From assembly GCF_013705725.1 (NCBI RefSeq), contig NZ_CP055481.1, positions 5,332,001 to 5,396,000 on the forward strand: a DNA stretch of 64,000 nucleotides, given 5' to 3'. Under the pieces are notes generated by a model that searched no databases, was not told where the DNA came from, and saw only the letters and a list, made by a program, of their open reading frames with translations. This document shows, piece after piece, positions 37,513-45,353 of this stretch. Source of the DNA: Klebsiella sp. RHBSTW-00484 (lineage in GTDB: Bacteria > Pseudomonadota > Gammaproteobacteria > Enterobacterales > Enterobacteriaceae). Position numbers and translations under genes: made by a program. The first letter of the stretch is position 1, and the number at the start of each line of letters is the position of its first letter.

Positions 37513-38569
37513 AATGCAGCAGGCTCACCAGATGGATCTGCACGCCAGCAAAGGTGCGGGCAAACGGACCATCGCTATTGTAGAGTTGCACCGTGGCGCG
37601 CGCGCCGGTGGGCAGCGGCTTGTCCAGCGGCTCATCGAGCGCCACGTGGATGCGCATGCGCTGGGCATCACGCACCCAGCGGGTGGACTGCTCCGGCTGC
37701 GACAGCTGGCCGTTGACCTCTTCCTGCCCGGCCAGAATACCGGCATCGCTGCTGGTGACGTGCGCTTTAAAGACCTTACCCGGCAGCGCATCAAACACCA
37801 CCGCCGCATCGGTATTCACGCCGGTGTGGCGCAGGCTCTTCTCACGAAAATCAGCGACGATATCGGTGTGATTGCTCACCAGCGCCAGCAACGGCGTGGC
37901 GGCAGTGGCGTACAGTCCGGGATTGAGCTGAAGGTTGCTTACCATGCCGTCGGTTTCGGCGCGGACCTGCGTCCAGCCGAGGTTAAGCTGCGCTTCTTCC
38001 AGCGCGTTGCGATATTTTTGCAGCGTCACGTTACGCGCATCATCGCGTTCGCCGCGCTGGATCAGCAGGTTCTGGATGCTGGCGTTGAGCGCGCTGACCG
38101 ACTGTTCGCTGGTTTGCCAGGTGGTGCGCACCTTATCCAGGTCCGACTGCGAGACGTTCTGCATGGTGCTCAGCCGCTGATAACGGTCGAGGGTAACCTT
38201 GTCGTTGCGCGCGGTGTACTGGGCGGTGCGCAGATTGGCGCGGGCAGAAGCGATCTGCGCATCCAACTGCTGGTTGCTCAGCTTCGCCTGCTCAAAGGCG
38301 ATTTGCGCGGCTTCCACTTTGTTGGTAAACGGCGCCGGGTCCAGCTCATAGAGCAGGTCGCCCTTCTTCACCAGGCTGTTGTTATGCACATAGACATGGG
38401 AGACATAGCCGGAGACGCGCGAGGATACCGGCGTCACTACGCGCATCACGGTGGAGTCCGGGGTGAGCGGGATCCAGATATCGGCAACGATAAACCAGGC
38501 GAATATCGCCAGGAACGCGGCAATACTCACCCTTACCCAACGGGCAAACTTCTGTTCAGGGGTCATCAT
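37502..38569 (-). CDS. HlyD/EmrA-type membrane-fusion protein
   Basis: 355 residues: one N-terminal membrane anchor (VSIAAFLAIFAWFIVADIWIPL), a lipoyl half-motif (VSGYVSHVYVHNNSLVKKGDLLYELD), a long alpha-hairpin (about residues 95-200), then the second lipoyl half and beta-barrel (AETDGMVSNLQLNPG). Bridges the DUF2955 pump to an outer-membrane channel encoded elsewhere. Six bases after the MarR gene. Confidence 0.9.
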   Translation of the reverse strand: MMTPEQKFARWVRVSIAAFLAIFAWFIVADIWIPLTPDSTVMRVVTPVSSRVSGYVSHVYVHNNSLVKKGDLLYELDPAPFTNKVEAAQIAFEQAKLSNQQLDAQIASARANLRTAQYTARNDKVTLDRYQRLSTMQNVSQSDLDKVRTTWQTSEQSVSALNASIQNLLIQRGERDDARNVTLQKYRNALEEAQLNLGWTQVRAETDGMVSNLQLNPGLYATAATPLLALVSNHTDIVADFREKSLRHTGVNTDAAVVFDALPGKVFKAHVTSSDAGILAGQEEVNGQLSQPEQSTRWVRDAQRMRIHVALDEPLDKPLPTGARATVQLYNSDGPFARTFAGVQIHLVSLLHYVY

Positions 38570-38575
38570 AGTTTT

Positions 38576-39040
38576 TTAGATCTTATTATCTTCTTCGCGG
38601 ATAGTCCGCAGATTGCAGGCGATTTGATTTAGGGTGGCGCTGAAGGTGGCGAGTTCTGCTTCGGGAATGGTTCGGGTGACGCGATTTTGATAAGTCTCAA
38701 TCACGCGGTTCAGCTCTTCCAGCCTCGATTGGCCTTCCGCCGTCAGCGTCAGCAGGCGTATGCGTTTGTCATAAGGCGATGTGGAACGCAGCAGATAGCC
38801 CTGCTTTTCCAGCTGCGTGAGGGTGCGCATCAGCGGCGGCAGTTCAATGCCCTGCACCTCCGCCAGCTCGCTGACCGAGACGTTATCCCCCAACTGATGC
38901 AGTTGCATCAGCACCGTCCAGCTTGACTGGGTCAGGCCGGTGTCGGTAATGGCAGAATCAATAATCGCGCGCCACTGGCGCACCACCATCGCCATGCGCA
39001 TCCCCATCGGGCGGCGGGCAAACAGGTCGTCTTCGGTCAT
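38576..39040 (-). CDS. MarR/SlyA-family regulator of the efflux operon
   Basis: 154 residues with the winged-helix core (VSVSELAEVQGIELPPLMRTLTQLEKQGYLLRS) and the wing DKRIRLLTLTAEG. First gene of the operon with the membrane-fusion and DUF2955 genes, so it is probably an autorepressor released by an aromatic ligand. ATG 39040 is preceded by GAGG on the reverse strand. Confidence 0.9.
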   Translation of the reverse strand: MTEDDLFARRPMGMRMAMVVRQWRAIIDSAITDTGLTQSSWTVLMQLHQLGDNVSVSELAEVQGIELPPLMRTLTQLEKQGYLLRSTSPYDKRIRLLTLTAEGQSRLEELNRVIETYQNRVTRTIPEAELATFSATLNQIACNLRTIREEDNKI

Positions 39041-39163
39041 CTCTTTTCCTCACTTAACGGTAAGGAAAATAATACTTATCACGGTAACTATCAAGAAACA
39101 AAGGATAGAGAAGCATGAAATGATAAATTCTGTGAATGTAAATTCCCAATGGAGTATCGGTTT

Positions 39164-39235
39164 GGTAGCCCGGACAGGCGCATCAAGCGCCGCCTCCGGG
39201 AAAACCCCGGTAGCGCTGACGCTTACCGGGGTTAC
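39164..39235. repeat. REP/BIME between the MarR gene and yjiS
   Basis: GGTAGCCCGGACAGGCGC...CGCCGCCTCCGGG followed by CCCCGGTAGCGCTGACGCTTACCGGGG, the same family as 8219, 41077 and 45297. It lies between the diverging MarR promoter and the end of yjiS. Confidence 0.75.
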
Positions 39236-39265
39236 AAACGCGCACGGGGTGAAAAACCGCACGTT

Positions 39266-39430
39266 TTAATTGATCTGATCCCGTCTTAATCCGACGTCTC
39301 TCAACTGTTCATCGCTCATTCGCTGCAAAACTCGTCGCGTTTGCATCCGAAGCCACCATTTTCTGATCGCTCGCCCTAAAAATATGAAGCCGATAAACGG
39401 CTGTTTTGCCCGGTTCTCATGAAATTCCAT
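39266..39430 (-). CDS. yjiS: YjiS, DUF1127 small protein
   Basis: 54 residues (start MEFHENRAKQPFIG) of the DUF1127/YjiS family. The C-terminal motif reads MSDEQLRDVGLRRDQI, preceded by an Arg/Trp-rich basic helix. A perfect AGGAGG lies six bases upstream of ATG 39430. Alphaproteobacterial DUF1127 proteins have been linked to RNA metabolism and phosphate or polyamine responses; the enterobacterial function is unknown. It is divergent from yjiR, as in E. coli. Confidence 0.9.
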   Translation of the reverse strand: MEFHENRAKQPFIGFIFLGRAIRKWWLRMQTRRVLQRMSDEQLRDVGLRRDQIN

Positions 39431-39607
39431 CCTCTGCCTCCTCGCCTTGCCAGAGGCTTTATCTTCGCGGATCCGGGACCAGACAATACAGATTCACAAA
39501 ACACTTTTCTTTAACATACAGATTGATTAAAACGATATCTGCGTGCGGTTTTCACCGCCCATCTGTACTGGTTTATCCATCTGTATGGCGACAAAAAGGG
39601 ATACAGC

Positions 39608-41020
39608 ATGACTCGCTACCAACATCTGGCCAATTTGCTGGCTGAACGTATTGAACAAGGGCTGTATCGCCACGGCGAAAAGCTGCCCTCTGTGCGCAGC
39701 CTGAGTCAGGAGCACGGCGTTAGCATCAGCACCGTCCAGCAGGCTTATCAGACGCTGGAACAGCGCCAGCTGATCACCCCGCAGCCGCGATCCGGCTATT
39801 TCGTTGCCCCGCAAAAAGCCCAGCCGCCGGTACCGCCGATGTCGCGCCCGGTACAGCGACCGGTGGAGATAACCCAGTGGGATCAAGTGCTGAACATGCT
39901 CGACGCCCGCAATGACAAAACCATTATCCCGTTCGGCGGCGGGTCGCCGGACGTATCTCAGCCGAGTTTAAAACCGCTGTGGCGCGAGCTCAGCCGGGTG
40001 ATCCAGCATAATATTATCGACGTGCTGAGCTACGATGAGCTGGCCGGACGCCGCGAACTGCGCGAGCAGATCGCCCGCCTGATGCTCGATGGCGGTTCCG
40101 TTGTTACCGCCGATGAGCTGGTGATCACCAGCGGCTGCCACAGCGCGCTGTCGCTAGCCCTGCTCGCGGTGTGCCAGCCCGGCGATATCGTGGCCGTTGA
40201 ATCCCCTTGCTATTACGGCACCATGCAGATGCTGCGCGGCTTAGGGCTAAAAGCCATTGAGATCCCCACCGATCCGAACAGCGGGATCAGCGTCGAAGCC
40301 CTGGAGCTGGCGCTGGAGCAGTGGCCGATCAAAGGGGTCATTCTGGTGCCGAACTGCAACAATCCGCTGGGATTTATCATGCCGGACGCCCGCAAACGCG
40401 CCGTGCTGTGCCTCGCCCAGCGCCACGATATCGTGATTTTTGAGGATGATATTTACGGCGAGCTGGCGACCGACTACCCACGCCCGCGCACCATTCATTC
40501 ATGGGATATCGACGGCCGGGTCATACTCTGTAGCTCGTTTACCAAAACCATCGCTCCCGGCCTGCGCATCGGCTGGGTCGCCCCGGGCCGCTACTACGAC
40601 CGGCTTTTACAGATGAAATACGCCGCCAGCGGCACCAACGTCCCCTCAACTCAACTGGCGGCCTCCACCTTTATTCGCGAAGGCCACTATCACCGCCATG
40701 TGCGGCGAATGCGGCAGATTTACCAGCGCAATATGGAGATCTACACCTGCTGGCTGCGGGAATATTTTCCCTGCGGCATCTGCGTCACACGTCCAACCGG
40801 CGGCTTTATGCTGTGGGTCGAACTGCCCGAGCAGGTGGATATGGTCTGCGTCGCCAAACAGCTGTGCCGCATGAAGATCCAGGTCGCGCCGGGATCGCTG
40901 TTTTCGGCTTCAGGGAAGTATCGAAACTGCTTAAGGATCAACTGCGCCCTGCCGCCGATTGAGAAGCACCGGGAGGTGATGGTGCAGTTGGGGGATGCGG
41001 TGAAGGTGGCGATGGAGTAG
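39608..41020 (+). CDS. yjiR: YjiR, MocR/GabR-type PLP-binding transcriptional regulator
   Basis: 470 residues: an N-terminal GntR winged helix (KLPSVRSLSQEHGVSISTVQQAYQ) joined by a linker to a type I aminotransferase domain. The aminotransferase-like elements are present: the NCNNPLGF Asn, the FEDDIYGEL Asp and the SSFTKTIAPGLRIGW lysine for PLP. Such proteins sense PLP or amino compounds. Very close to E. coli YjiR. Divergent from yjiS. Confidence 0.93.
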   Translation: MTRYQHLANLLAERIEQGLYRHGEKLPSVRSLSQEHGVSISTVQQAYQTLEQRQLITPQPRSGYFVAPQKAQPPVPPMSRPVQRPVEITQWDQVLNMLDARNDKTIIPFGGGSPDVSQPSLKPLWRELSRVIQHNIIDVLSYDELAGRRELREQIARLMLDGGSVVTADELVITSGCHSALSLALLAVCQPGDIVAVESPCYYGTMQMLRGLGLKAIEIPTDPNSGISVEALELALEQWPIKGVILVPNCNNPLGFIMPDARKRAVLCLAQRHDIVIFEDDIYGELATDYPRPRTIHSWDIDGRVILCSSFTKTIAPGLRIGWVAPGRYYDRLLQMKYAASGTNVPSTQLAASTFIREGHYHRHVRRMRQIYQRNMEIYTCWLREYFPCGICVTRPTGGFMLWVELPEQVDMVCVAKQLCRMKIQVAPGSLFSASGKYRNCLRINCALPPIEKHREVMVQLGDAVKVAME

Positions 41021-41037
41021 GAGGCGGAGTGAAGCTG

Positions 41038-41114
41038 CGCAGACGGAGGCTACGGCTTCCCCGCCGTCTGCGGACCGGTAGCCCGGACAAGGCGCGTCAA
41101 GCGCCGCCTCCGGG
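41038..41114. repeat. Hairpin plus REP unit after yjiR
   Basis: CGCAGACGG at 41038-41046 pairs perfectly with CCGTCTGCG at 41064-41072, followed directly by a REP unit (GGTAGCCCGGACAAGGCGCG...CCTCCGGG). Probable transcript end for yjiR. Confidence 0.7.
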
Positions 41115-41299
41115 ATTTTACTGGTCGTATACTCTTTAGCACTTGAAACATGTATGTCGCTGTTCTCATATCCACTTTCAAAAGAATAGAACAGACCACT
41201 GCAACAATAATGATGTAATGTACTCGCCGATGGATCGATTTAATATTTTCGTATTAGCCCACCCACGAAATCAAATCTATAGCTATGAAGCCATACTGA

Positions 41300-41692
41300 T
41301 TATCTGAAATCCCTTTCTCTAAGAATGAGATTGATTTCCTGTAAAGCATCCAGCTGCCTCTTCTCAAAAGGAGTTGGCGTATTTGAGCCATAAATAGTAG
41401 CAAGACTGAAAACGCCCCCTGCTAATCCGGTCAAACCTGAGACAAGATCCCATTGACCATGAAAAAAATACCATCCCCCAGCAAACAGCATTAGAAGGCC
41501 GCATCCGGCCAAAATCTTTAAGACAATTGTTGACTTTCTATTCCTCTCTTTCCTCAAAATCTTTAATCGATGCTGCTCCTCTGAAATCAGCTCATCGTTA
41601 TCACAGTAAATCAATAACTTAAATTCATTCTGTTTCGAATGATCATTAATAGTGACATCACCATTAATGTTACCGGAATTAAAATCTCGCAT
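41300..41692 (-). CDS. Unknown small two-helix membrane protein
   Basis: Not recognised. I start at ATG 41692 (MRDFNSGNINGDVTIND), six bases after AAGGTG; a longer reading to 41788 lacks a ribosome site. 130 residues: a short N-terminal beta-like NINGDVTIND motif, a charged coiled stretch (EEQHRLKILRKERNRK), two membrane helices (IVLKILAGCGLLMLFAGGWYF and LVSGLTGLAGGVFSLATIYG), then a short cytoplasmic tail (FEKRQLDALQEINLILRERDFR). AT-rich and lying beside restriction-system debris, it looks like accessory-region cargo. The N-terminal motif resembles those seen on proteins with effector-type or defence associations, but this is only an impression. Confidence 0.62.
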   Translation of the reverse strand: MRDFNSGNINGDVTINDHSKQNEFKLLIYCDNDELISEEQHRLKILRKERNRKSTIVLKILAGCGLLMLFAGGWYFFHGQWDLVSGLTGLAGGVFSLATIYGSNTPTPFEKRQLDALQEINLILRERDFR

Positions 41693-41944
41693 ATTGTTCA
41701 CCTTATCACGACTATTATTTATAGAATTCATTTCACCATTCTGCCTGACAAATTCCATCAAGCAATGTAAAAATAAATTTCGTGCCATTTCATATATCTT
41801 AAAAATATTTAACGCTATGTACAGATTTTTATATAAAATATAACCATAATCAATAATATTGATACCAGAGATTCAATCAAATGGTACAAGATCCGCAATT
41901 GCCCACTTCTTTCTTCATGTAATTCAAAAGGTAAATATCAACCC

Positions 41945-42180
41945 TTCTATGCAGGAGATAAAACGCTGGCGCTGGCGAAAGAGATGAAGGCCGTCGTGGA
42001 TAACACGTCAAAGTACCCGGACTGGAGCAAGCGTGATGATATTAAGCCAAGCTGAAGGTGGAGATGATCCTGCTGCTGCACAAACACAAGTTCCCGCCGG
42101 TGGCGAATGATGATGTGTATATGGGCGTGCTGGCGCAGGCGGAGAATTTTAAACAGCATCATATTAACACACTGTATTAA
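41945..42180 (+). pseudogene. C-terminal remnant of type I restriction enzyme subunit HsdR, frameshifted
   Basis: Reading from 41945 gives FYAGDKTLALAKEMKAVV then SKYPDWSKRDDIK, the conserved C-terminal helical domain of HsdR (R subunit). At about 42045 one base is missing (AAGCCAAGCTG for AAG-GCC-AAG-CTG), giving an early stop. In the next frame the protein continues LKVEMILLLHKHKFPPV, then VYMGVLAQAENFK, to a natural TAA at 42180. Nothing of the helicase or nuclease domains is present upstream. It sits next to symE, which in E. coli K-12 adjoins hsdRMS, so this is a deletion scar of a former type I restriction locus. Confidence 0.82.
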
Positions 42181-42186
42181 TGTTAT

Positions 42187-42213
42187 TGCCGGATAGGTTT
42201 TGCTTATCCGGCA
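42187..42213. repeat. REP-like hairpin after the hsdR remnant
   Basis: TGCCGGATA / TATCCGGCA inverted repeat with a nine-base loop, the core of an E. coli-type REP. It starts seven bases after the remnant's stop codon. Confidence 0.7.
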
Positions 42214-42304
42214 TGGATTACCTACTCCGCCGTTTTAATTTCTGAATAAATACTTCCAGTAACGTCTTTATTATTGTCTATTTTTAGCTGGCTTTATTTT
42301 TATT

Positions 42305-42324
42305 TACTGGGTAGATTTACAGGT
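42305..42324 (+). promoter_or_regulatory. LexA box of symE
   Basis: The core CTGG-GTAGATTT-ACAG (42307-42322) matches CTGT-N8-ACAG with one mismatch. In E. coli, symE is an SOS gene with a LexA site in the same relative place. The box would overlap a promoter with TTTACT (42303-42308) and TATTTA (42327-42332). Confidence 0.7.
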
Positions 42325-42407
42325 GTTATTTAGCGCGATATGGCCGTGCGGGAACACGGCCACATCGCTAATCACAATCCCTATTTAAGAGGAATAGAGA
42401 CGATGAC
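42320..42407 (-). ncRNA. symR: SymR-like antisense RNA locus opposite the symE 5' region
   Basis: On the minus strand the segment reads ...GGGATTGTGATTAGCGATG... then a strong hairpin (42335-42368; 14-base arms with one mismatch, six-base loop) and GCGCTAAATAAC, which parallels what I recall of E. coli SymR. It would cover the symE ribosome site and start codon, blocking translation. The exact ends are inferred; the minus-strand promoter would lie within the first codons of symE. Confidence 0.55.
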
Positions 42408-42738
42408 TGACGCCGATTCTATTGCAGAACTGATTAAACCTGTAGTGTTTCCTTCGACCTTACGCAGTTATACCGTGTCGTATGTGACGAATTATCCAAA
42501 ACACGATCGCGTACCCGCGCTGATTTTAAAAGGTCAGTGGCTTGAGAAAGCGGGTTTTACCCCCGGCAGAAAGCTGGAGGTACGCGTTATGGACGAGTGT
42601 ATTGTGCTCACCGCCAAAGTGATGGAGCCCACGCTCGAGGATGCGTTTCATCGTGTGCAGAATCTGTCAAAGCGCAAGCAGCAGCAAATCATGGAGCTGA
42701 TCGCGATGGTGGAAAGCAGCAAGGGAACCTTCAGTTAA
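42403..42738 (+). CDS. symE: SymE, SOS-induced type I toxin-like protein
   Basis: 111 residues of the SymE family (AbrB-like fold turned toxin). It starts MTDADSIAE, and the core ALILKGQWLEKAGFTPGRKLEVRVMDECIVL is diagnostic. E. coli SymE is LexA-repressed, kept low by antisense SymR and by Lon, and damages RNA or condenses nucleoids when overproduced. Here a LexA box, an antisense hairpin locus and an intact reading frame are all kept. I use ATG 42403 by alignment; the upstream reading through the hairpin is not the protein. Confidence 0.9.
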   Translation: MTDADSIAELIKPVVFPSTLRSYTVSYVTNYPKHDRVPALILKGQWLEKAGFTPGRKLEVRVMDECIVLTAKVMEPTLEDAFHRVQNLSKRKQQQIMELIAMVESSKGTFS

Positions 42739-42748
42739 CAGCCTAAAC

Positions 42749-42770
42749 TGGCGGCCAGATATGGCCGCCA
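42749..42770 (+). terminator. Hairpin after symE
   Basis: Perfect nine-base arms TGGCGGCCA / TGGCCGCCA with a GATA loop, 10 bases after the symE stop. No T-tract. Confidence 0.55.
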
Positions 42771-42985
42771 CATGCATTACGCCCCGACTACGATAGCCAA
42801 TATAAAACACGCTAATAATACCTCGTAAGAATATTAACGAATTGATTTATCAGCAAACATATATCGTTTATGTTTATAAAATCTTGCGTAATTGCCTTCC
42901 CGCCCTAATCCCGATACATTCACTTACTCCCCATAGGGGAAATTCTAAATATAAAAAACACAACAATTAAATCGGGATGAATGTC

Positions 42986-43897
42986 ATGAAAATAACCAAA
43001 GACCAGGTGGTTTACACCATGTCGCGGGATAACGCCCCTGTCGCCACCGTAAATAGCGGTAGTGAGGTGCTGTTCGAAACCTGCGACTGCTTCTCTGATC
43101 AAATCACCTCTGCCGATGCCGTATTCAACGAGCTGGACTGGCAGCGTATTAATCCGGCGACCGGGCCGGTGTACGTTGAGGGTGCCGAGCCGGGCGATGC
43201 GCTTAAGGTTACGATCAAGCGTATTACCCTGACGGGTCAGCAAGCGGTGATGGTCACCGCGCCGCAGCTGGGTGTGATTGGCGACGAACTCGATGCCCCG
43301 AAGGTCACTATCGTTCCCATTGAAAACGACCAGGCCGTACTGCCCGGTAACGTGCGTGTTCCGCTCAATCCGATGGTTGGCGTGATCGGCGTCGCCCCGG
43401 CTGGCGAAGCCATCTCCTGCGGCACGCCGGATAGCCACGGCGGCAATATGGACTGCAAAATGATTACCGCAGGCAGCACGCTATGGTTGCCGGTCAACGT
43501 GCCCGGCGCGCTGTTCGGATTGGGGGATTTACACGCCGCAATGGGCGATGGCGAAGTCTCGGTCTGCGGCCTGGAAATCCCCGGTGAAGTGCTGGTGGAG
43601 CTGACGGTGGTCAAAAACCGTAAGCTGCCGCTGCCGATGCTCGAAAACAGCAAGACGCTCTTCACCCTTGCCTCTGCTCTGACACTTGATGAGGCCGCCG
43701 CGATGGCGACCCGCCATATGGCACATTTTATCGCGGATAACACATCCCTGACGCTGGCGGAAGCCATCAGCATCCTGAGCATCGCAGGCGATCTGCAAAT
43801 CTGTCAGGTGGTCGATCCGCTGAAAACCTGTCGCTATGCCTTACCGAAATCAGTGGCTGAACAGCTCTCCCTGCGTATTGAAGGGGAGCAGGTATGA
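42986..43897 (+). CDS. Acetamidase/formamidase (FmdA_AmdA)-family protein
   Basis: 303 residues with the family's metal-site segments: PVYVEGAEPGDALKV near the N-terminus, and CGTPDSHGGNMDCKMITAGSTLWLPVNVPGALFGLGDLHAAMGDGE spread over about residues 150-200, containing the HGGNMD and GDLHAAMGDGE signatures. It should hydrolyse a small amide to acid and ammonia in the cytoplasm. ATG 42986 has GGG eight bases before; ATG 42977 would add three residues. The permease gene overlaps its stop (ATGA), so substrate import and hydrolysis are coupled. The substrate is unknown. Confidence 0.86.
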   Translation: MKITKDQVVYTMSRDNAPVATVNSGSEVLFETCDCFSDQITSADAVFNELDWQRINPATGPVYVEGAEPGDALKVTIKRITLTGQQAVMVTAPQLGVIGDELDAPKVTIVPIENDQAVLPGNVRVPLNPMVGVIGVAPAGEAISCGTPDSHGGNMDCKMITAGSTLWLPVNVPGALFGLGDLHAAMGDGEVSVCGLEIPGEVLVELTVVKNRKLPLPMLENSKTLFTLASALTLDEAAAMATRHMAHFIADNTSLTLAEAISILSIAGDLQICQVVDPLKTCRYALPKSVAEQLSLRIEGEQV

Positions 43898-45237
43898 GCG
43901 TCGAACAGTTTGGCTATAAGCAGGAGCTACACCGGGCGCTGACGTTCCGTGACCTGCTGGTCTACGGCATGATTTTTATGGTGCCCATCGCCCCGTTTGG
44001 CGTCTTTGGCTACGTCTGGGACGGCGCGCAGGGAATGGTGGCGCTGGCCTACCTCATCGGCATGGTGGCGATGTTCTTTACCGCCATGAGCTACTGGTCG
44101 ATGTCGCGCGCCTTCCCGGTTTCCGGTTCGGTGTACGCGTATGCCCAGCGCGGCATTCATCCCATTGTCGGCTTTTTTGCCGGTTGGCTGATCCTGCTGG
44201 ACTATATTCTGGTGCCGTCGCTGCTCTATATCGTCAGCGCAGCCGCACTTGCGCCCATGCTGCCTGGCGTACCGGGCTGGCTGTGGATCGTCGGCTTTAT
44301 CGCCATCAACAGCCTGATTAACCTGCGCGGCATTACCTTTACCGCTCGAGCCAATAACACGATTCTGATCGCCGAAATCGTGGTGCTGTCGGTGTTCGTC
44401 GTGCTGGGGCTGATCGCGCTCTATTCCGGCGCGGGCGCAGGCCATTTGACGCTCGACCCGCTCTATAACGCCGATAAGTTCAGCCTGCCGCTGGTGATGG
44501 GCGCGGTCTCTATCGCCGTCCTTTCTTTTCTGGGTTTCGATGGGATCTCCACGCTTTCGGAAGAAACGAAAGGCGGCGTCGATACCGTGGGCAAGGCTTC
44601 GCTGGGCGCATTGATGCTGGTGGGTTCGCTGTTTATCCTGCAAACCTGGATTGCCGCCGATCTGGCGCAGGGGATGACGTTCAGCAGCCTCGATACGGCT
44701 TTTTACGATACCGCTAATCTGGCGGGAGGCAACTGGCTGAAGTACGTCACCATGTGGTCAACGGTGATCTCCTGGGGGATTGCCAACGCGCTGGTGGCGC
44801 AGGCTGCCGTGTCGCGCATTCTGTTTGCGATGGCGCGTGATAAGCAGCTGCCGAAACTGCTGGCGAAAGTGCATCCGCGGCTGAAAACGCCTTACGTCAG
44901 CACCCTGTTTGTGGCGCTGATTTCCCTGGTTTCCGGCCTTTGGTTCTATGGTGATATCGACAATCTTAGCCGCCTGGTGAACTTCGGCGCATTAATGGGT
45001 TTCCTGGTGCTGCATATCGCCGTGATCAACCATTACATCATTCGCAATAAGTCACGCAATCTGGTGATGCACCTGCTGTTCCCGGTGGTGGGTCTGTGCA
45101 TTATCGGCTTTGTTATCTATGAGATGGACGCTCAGGCGAAGGTACTCGGACTGAGCTGGCTGGCAGTGGGTGTCGTCTATTACGTCATGATGCGCCTGGT
45201 GCTCAAACGCAATATCGAACTAAATCTGGAAGGGTAG
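43894..45237 (+). CDS. APC-family amino acid/amine permease
   Basis: 447 residues with twelve hydrophobic segments; the TM1 segment LTFRDLLVYGMIFMVPIAPFG and the TM6 region AVLSFLGFDGISTLSEETKGG are typical of the APC superfamily (YjeH/PuuP-like). Overlaps the amidase gene by four bases, which suggests it imports an amide or amine processed by that enzyme. Followed by a REP element. Confidence 0.88.
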   Translation: MSVEQFGYKQELHRALTFRDLLVYGMIFMVPIAPFGVFGYVWDGAQGMVALAYLIGMVAMFFTAMSYWSMSRAFPVSGSVYAYAQRGIHPIVGFFAGWLILLDYILVPSLLYIVSAAALAPMLPGVPGWLWIVGFIAINSLINLRGITFTARANNTILIAEIVVLSVFVVLGLIALYSGAGAGHLTLDPLYNADKFSLPLVMGAVSIAVLSFLGFDGISTLSEETKGGVDTVGKASLGALMLVGSLFILQTWIAADLAQGMTFSSLDTAFYDTANLAGGNWLKYVTMWSTVISWGIANALVAQAAVSRILFAMARDKQLPKLLAKVHPRLKTPYVSTLFVALISLVSGLWFYGDIDNLSRLVNFGALMGFLVLHIAVINHYIIRNKSRNLVMHLLFPVVGLCIIGFVIYEMDAQAKVLGLSWLAVGVVYYVMMRLVLKRNIELNLEG

Positions 45238-45242
45238 CCTCT

Positions 45243-45334
45243 CCCCGGCTCGCGCTGTGCTTAGCCGGGCTACGGGTTCGCAATCATCTGTGGACCGGTA
45301 GCCCGGACAGGCGCGTCAAGCGCCGCCTCCGGGG
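45243..45334. repeat. REP/BIME between the permease and the LysR gene
   Basis: CCCCGGCTCGCGCTGTGCTTAGCCGGGCTAC followed by GGTAGCCCGGACAGGCGCG...CGCCTCCGGGG: same family as 8219, 39164 and 41077. It separates two convergent genes. Confidence 0.75.
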
Positions 45335-45353
45335 AACAACTCGCAATACGGCT

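Noticed and set aside
36496..37716. 406-codon plus-strand open frame opposite the efflux genes
   Set aside because: His/Arg/Gln-rich antisense shadow of the DUF2955 and membrane-fusion genes.
42230..42270. A second LexA-like site in CTGAATAAATACTTCCAG
   Set aside because: Spacing is 18 rather than 16 bases between the outer CTG and CAG, so it does not fit LexA.
42340..42402. N-terminal extension of SymE through the hairpin
   Set aside because: The segment is the conserved SymR/5'-UTR hairpin; homology begins at MTDADS.
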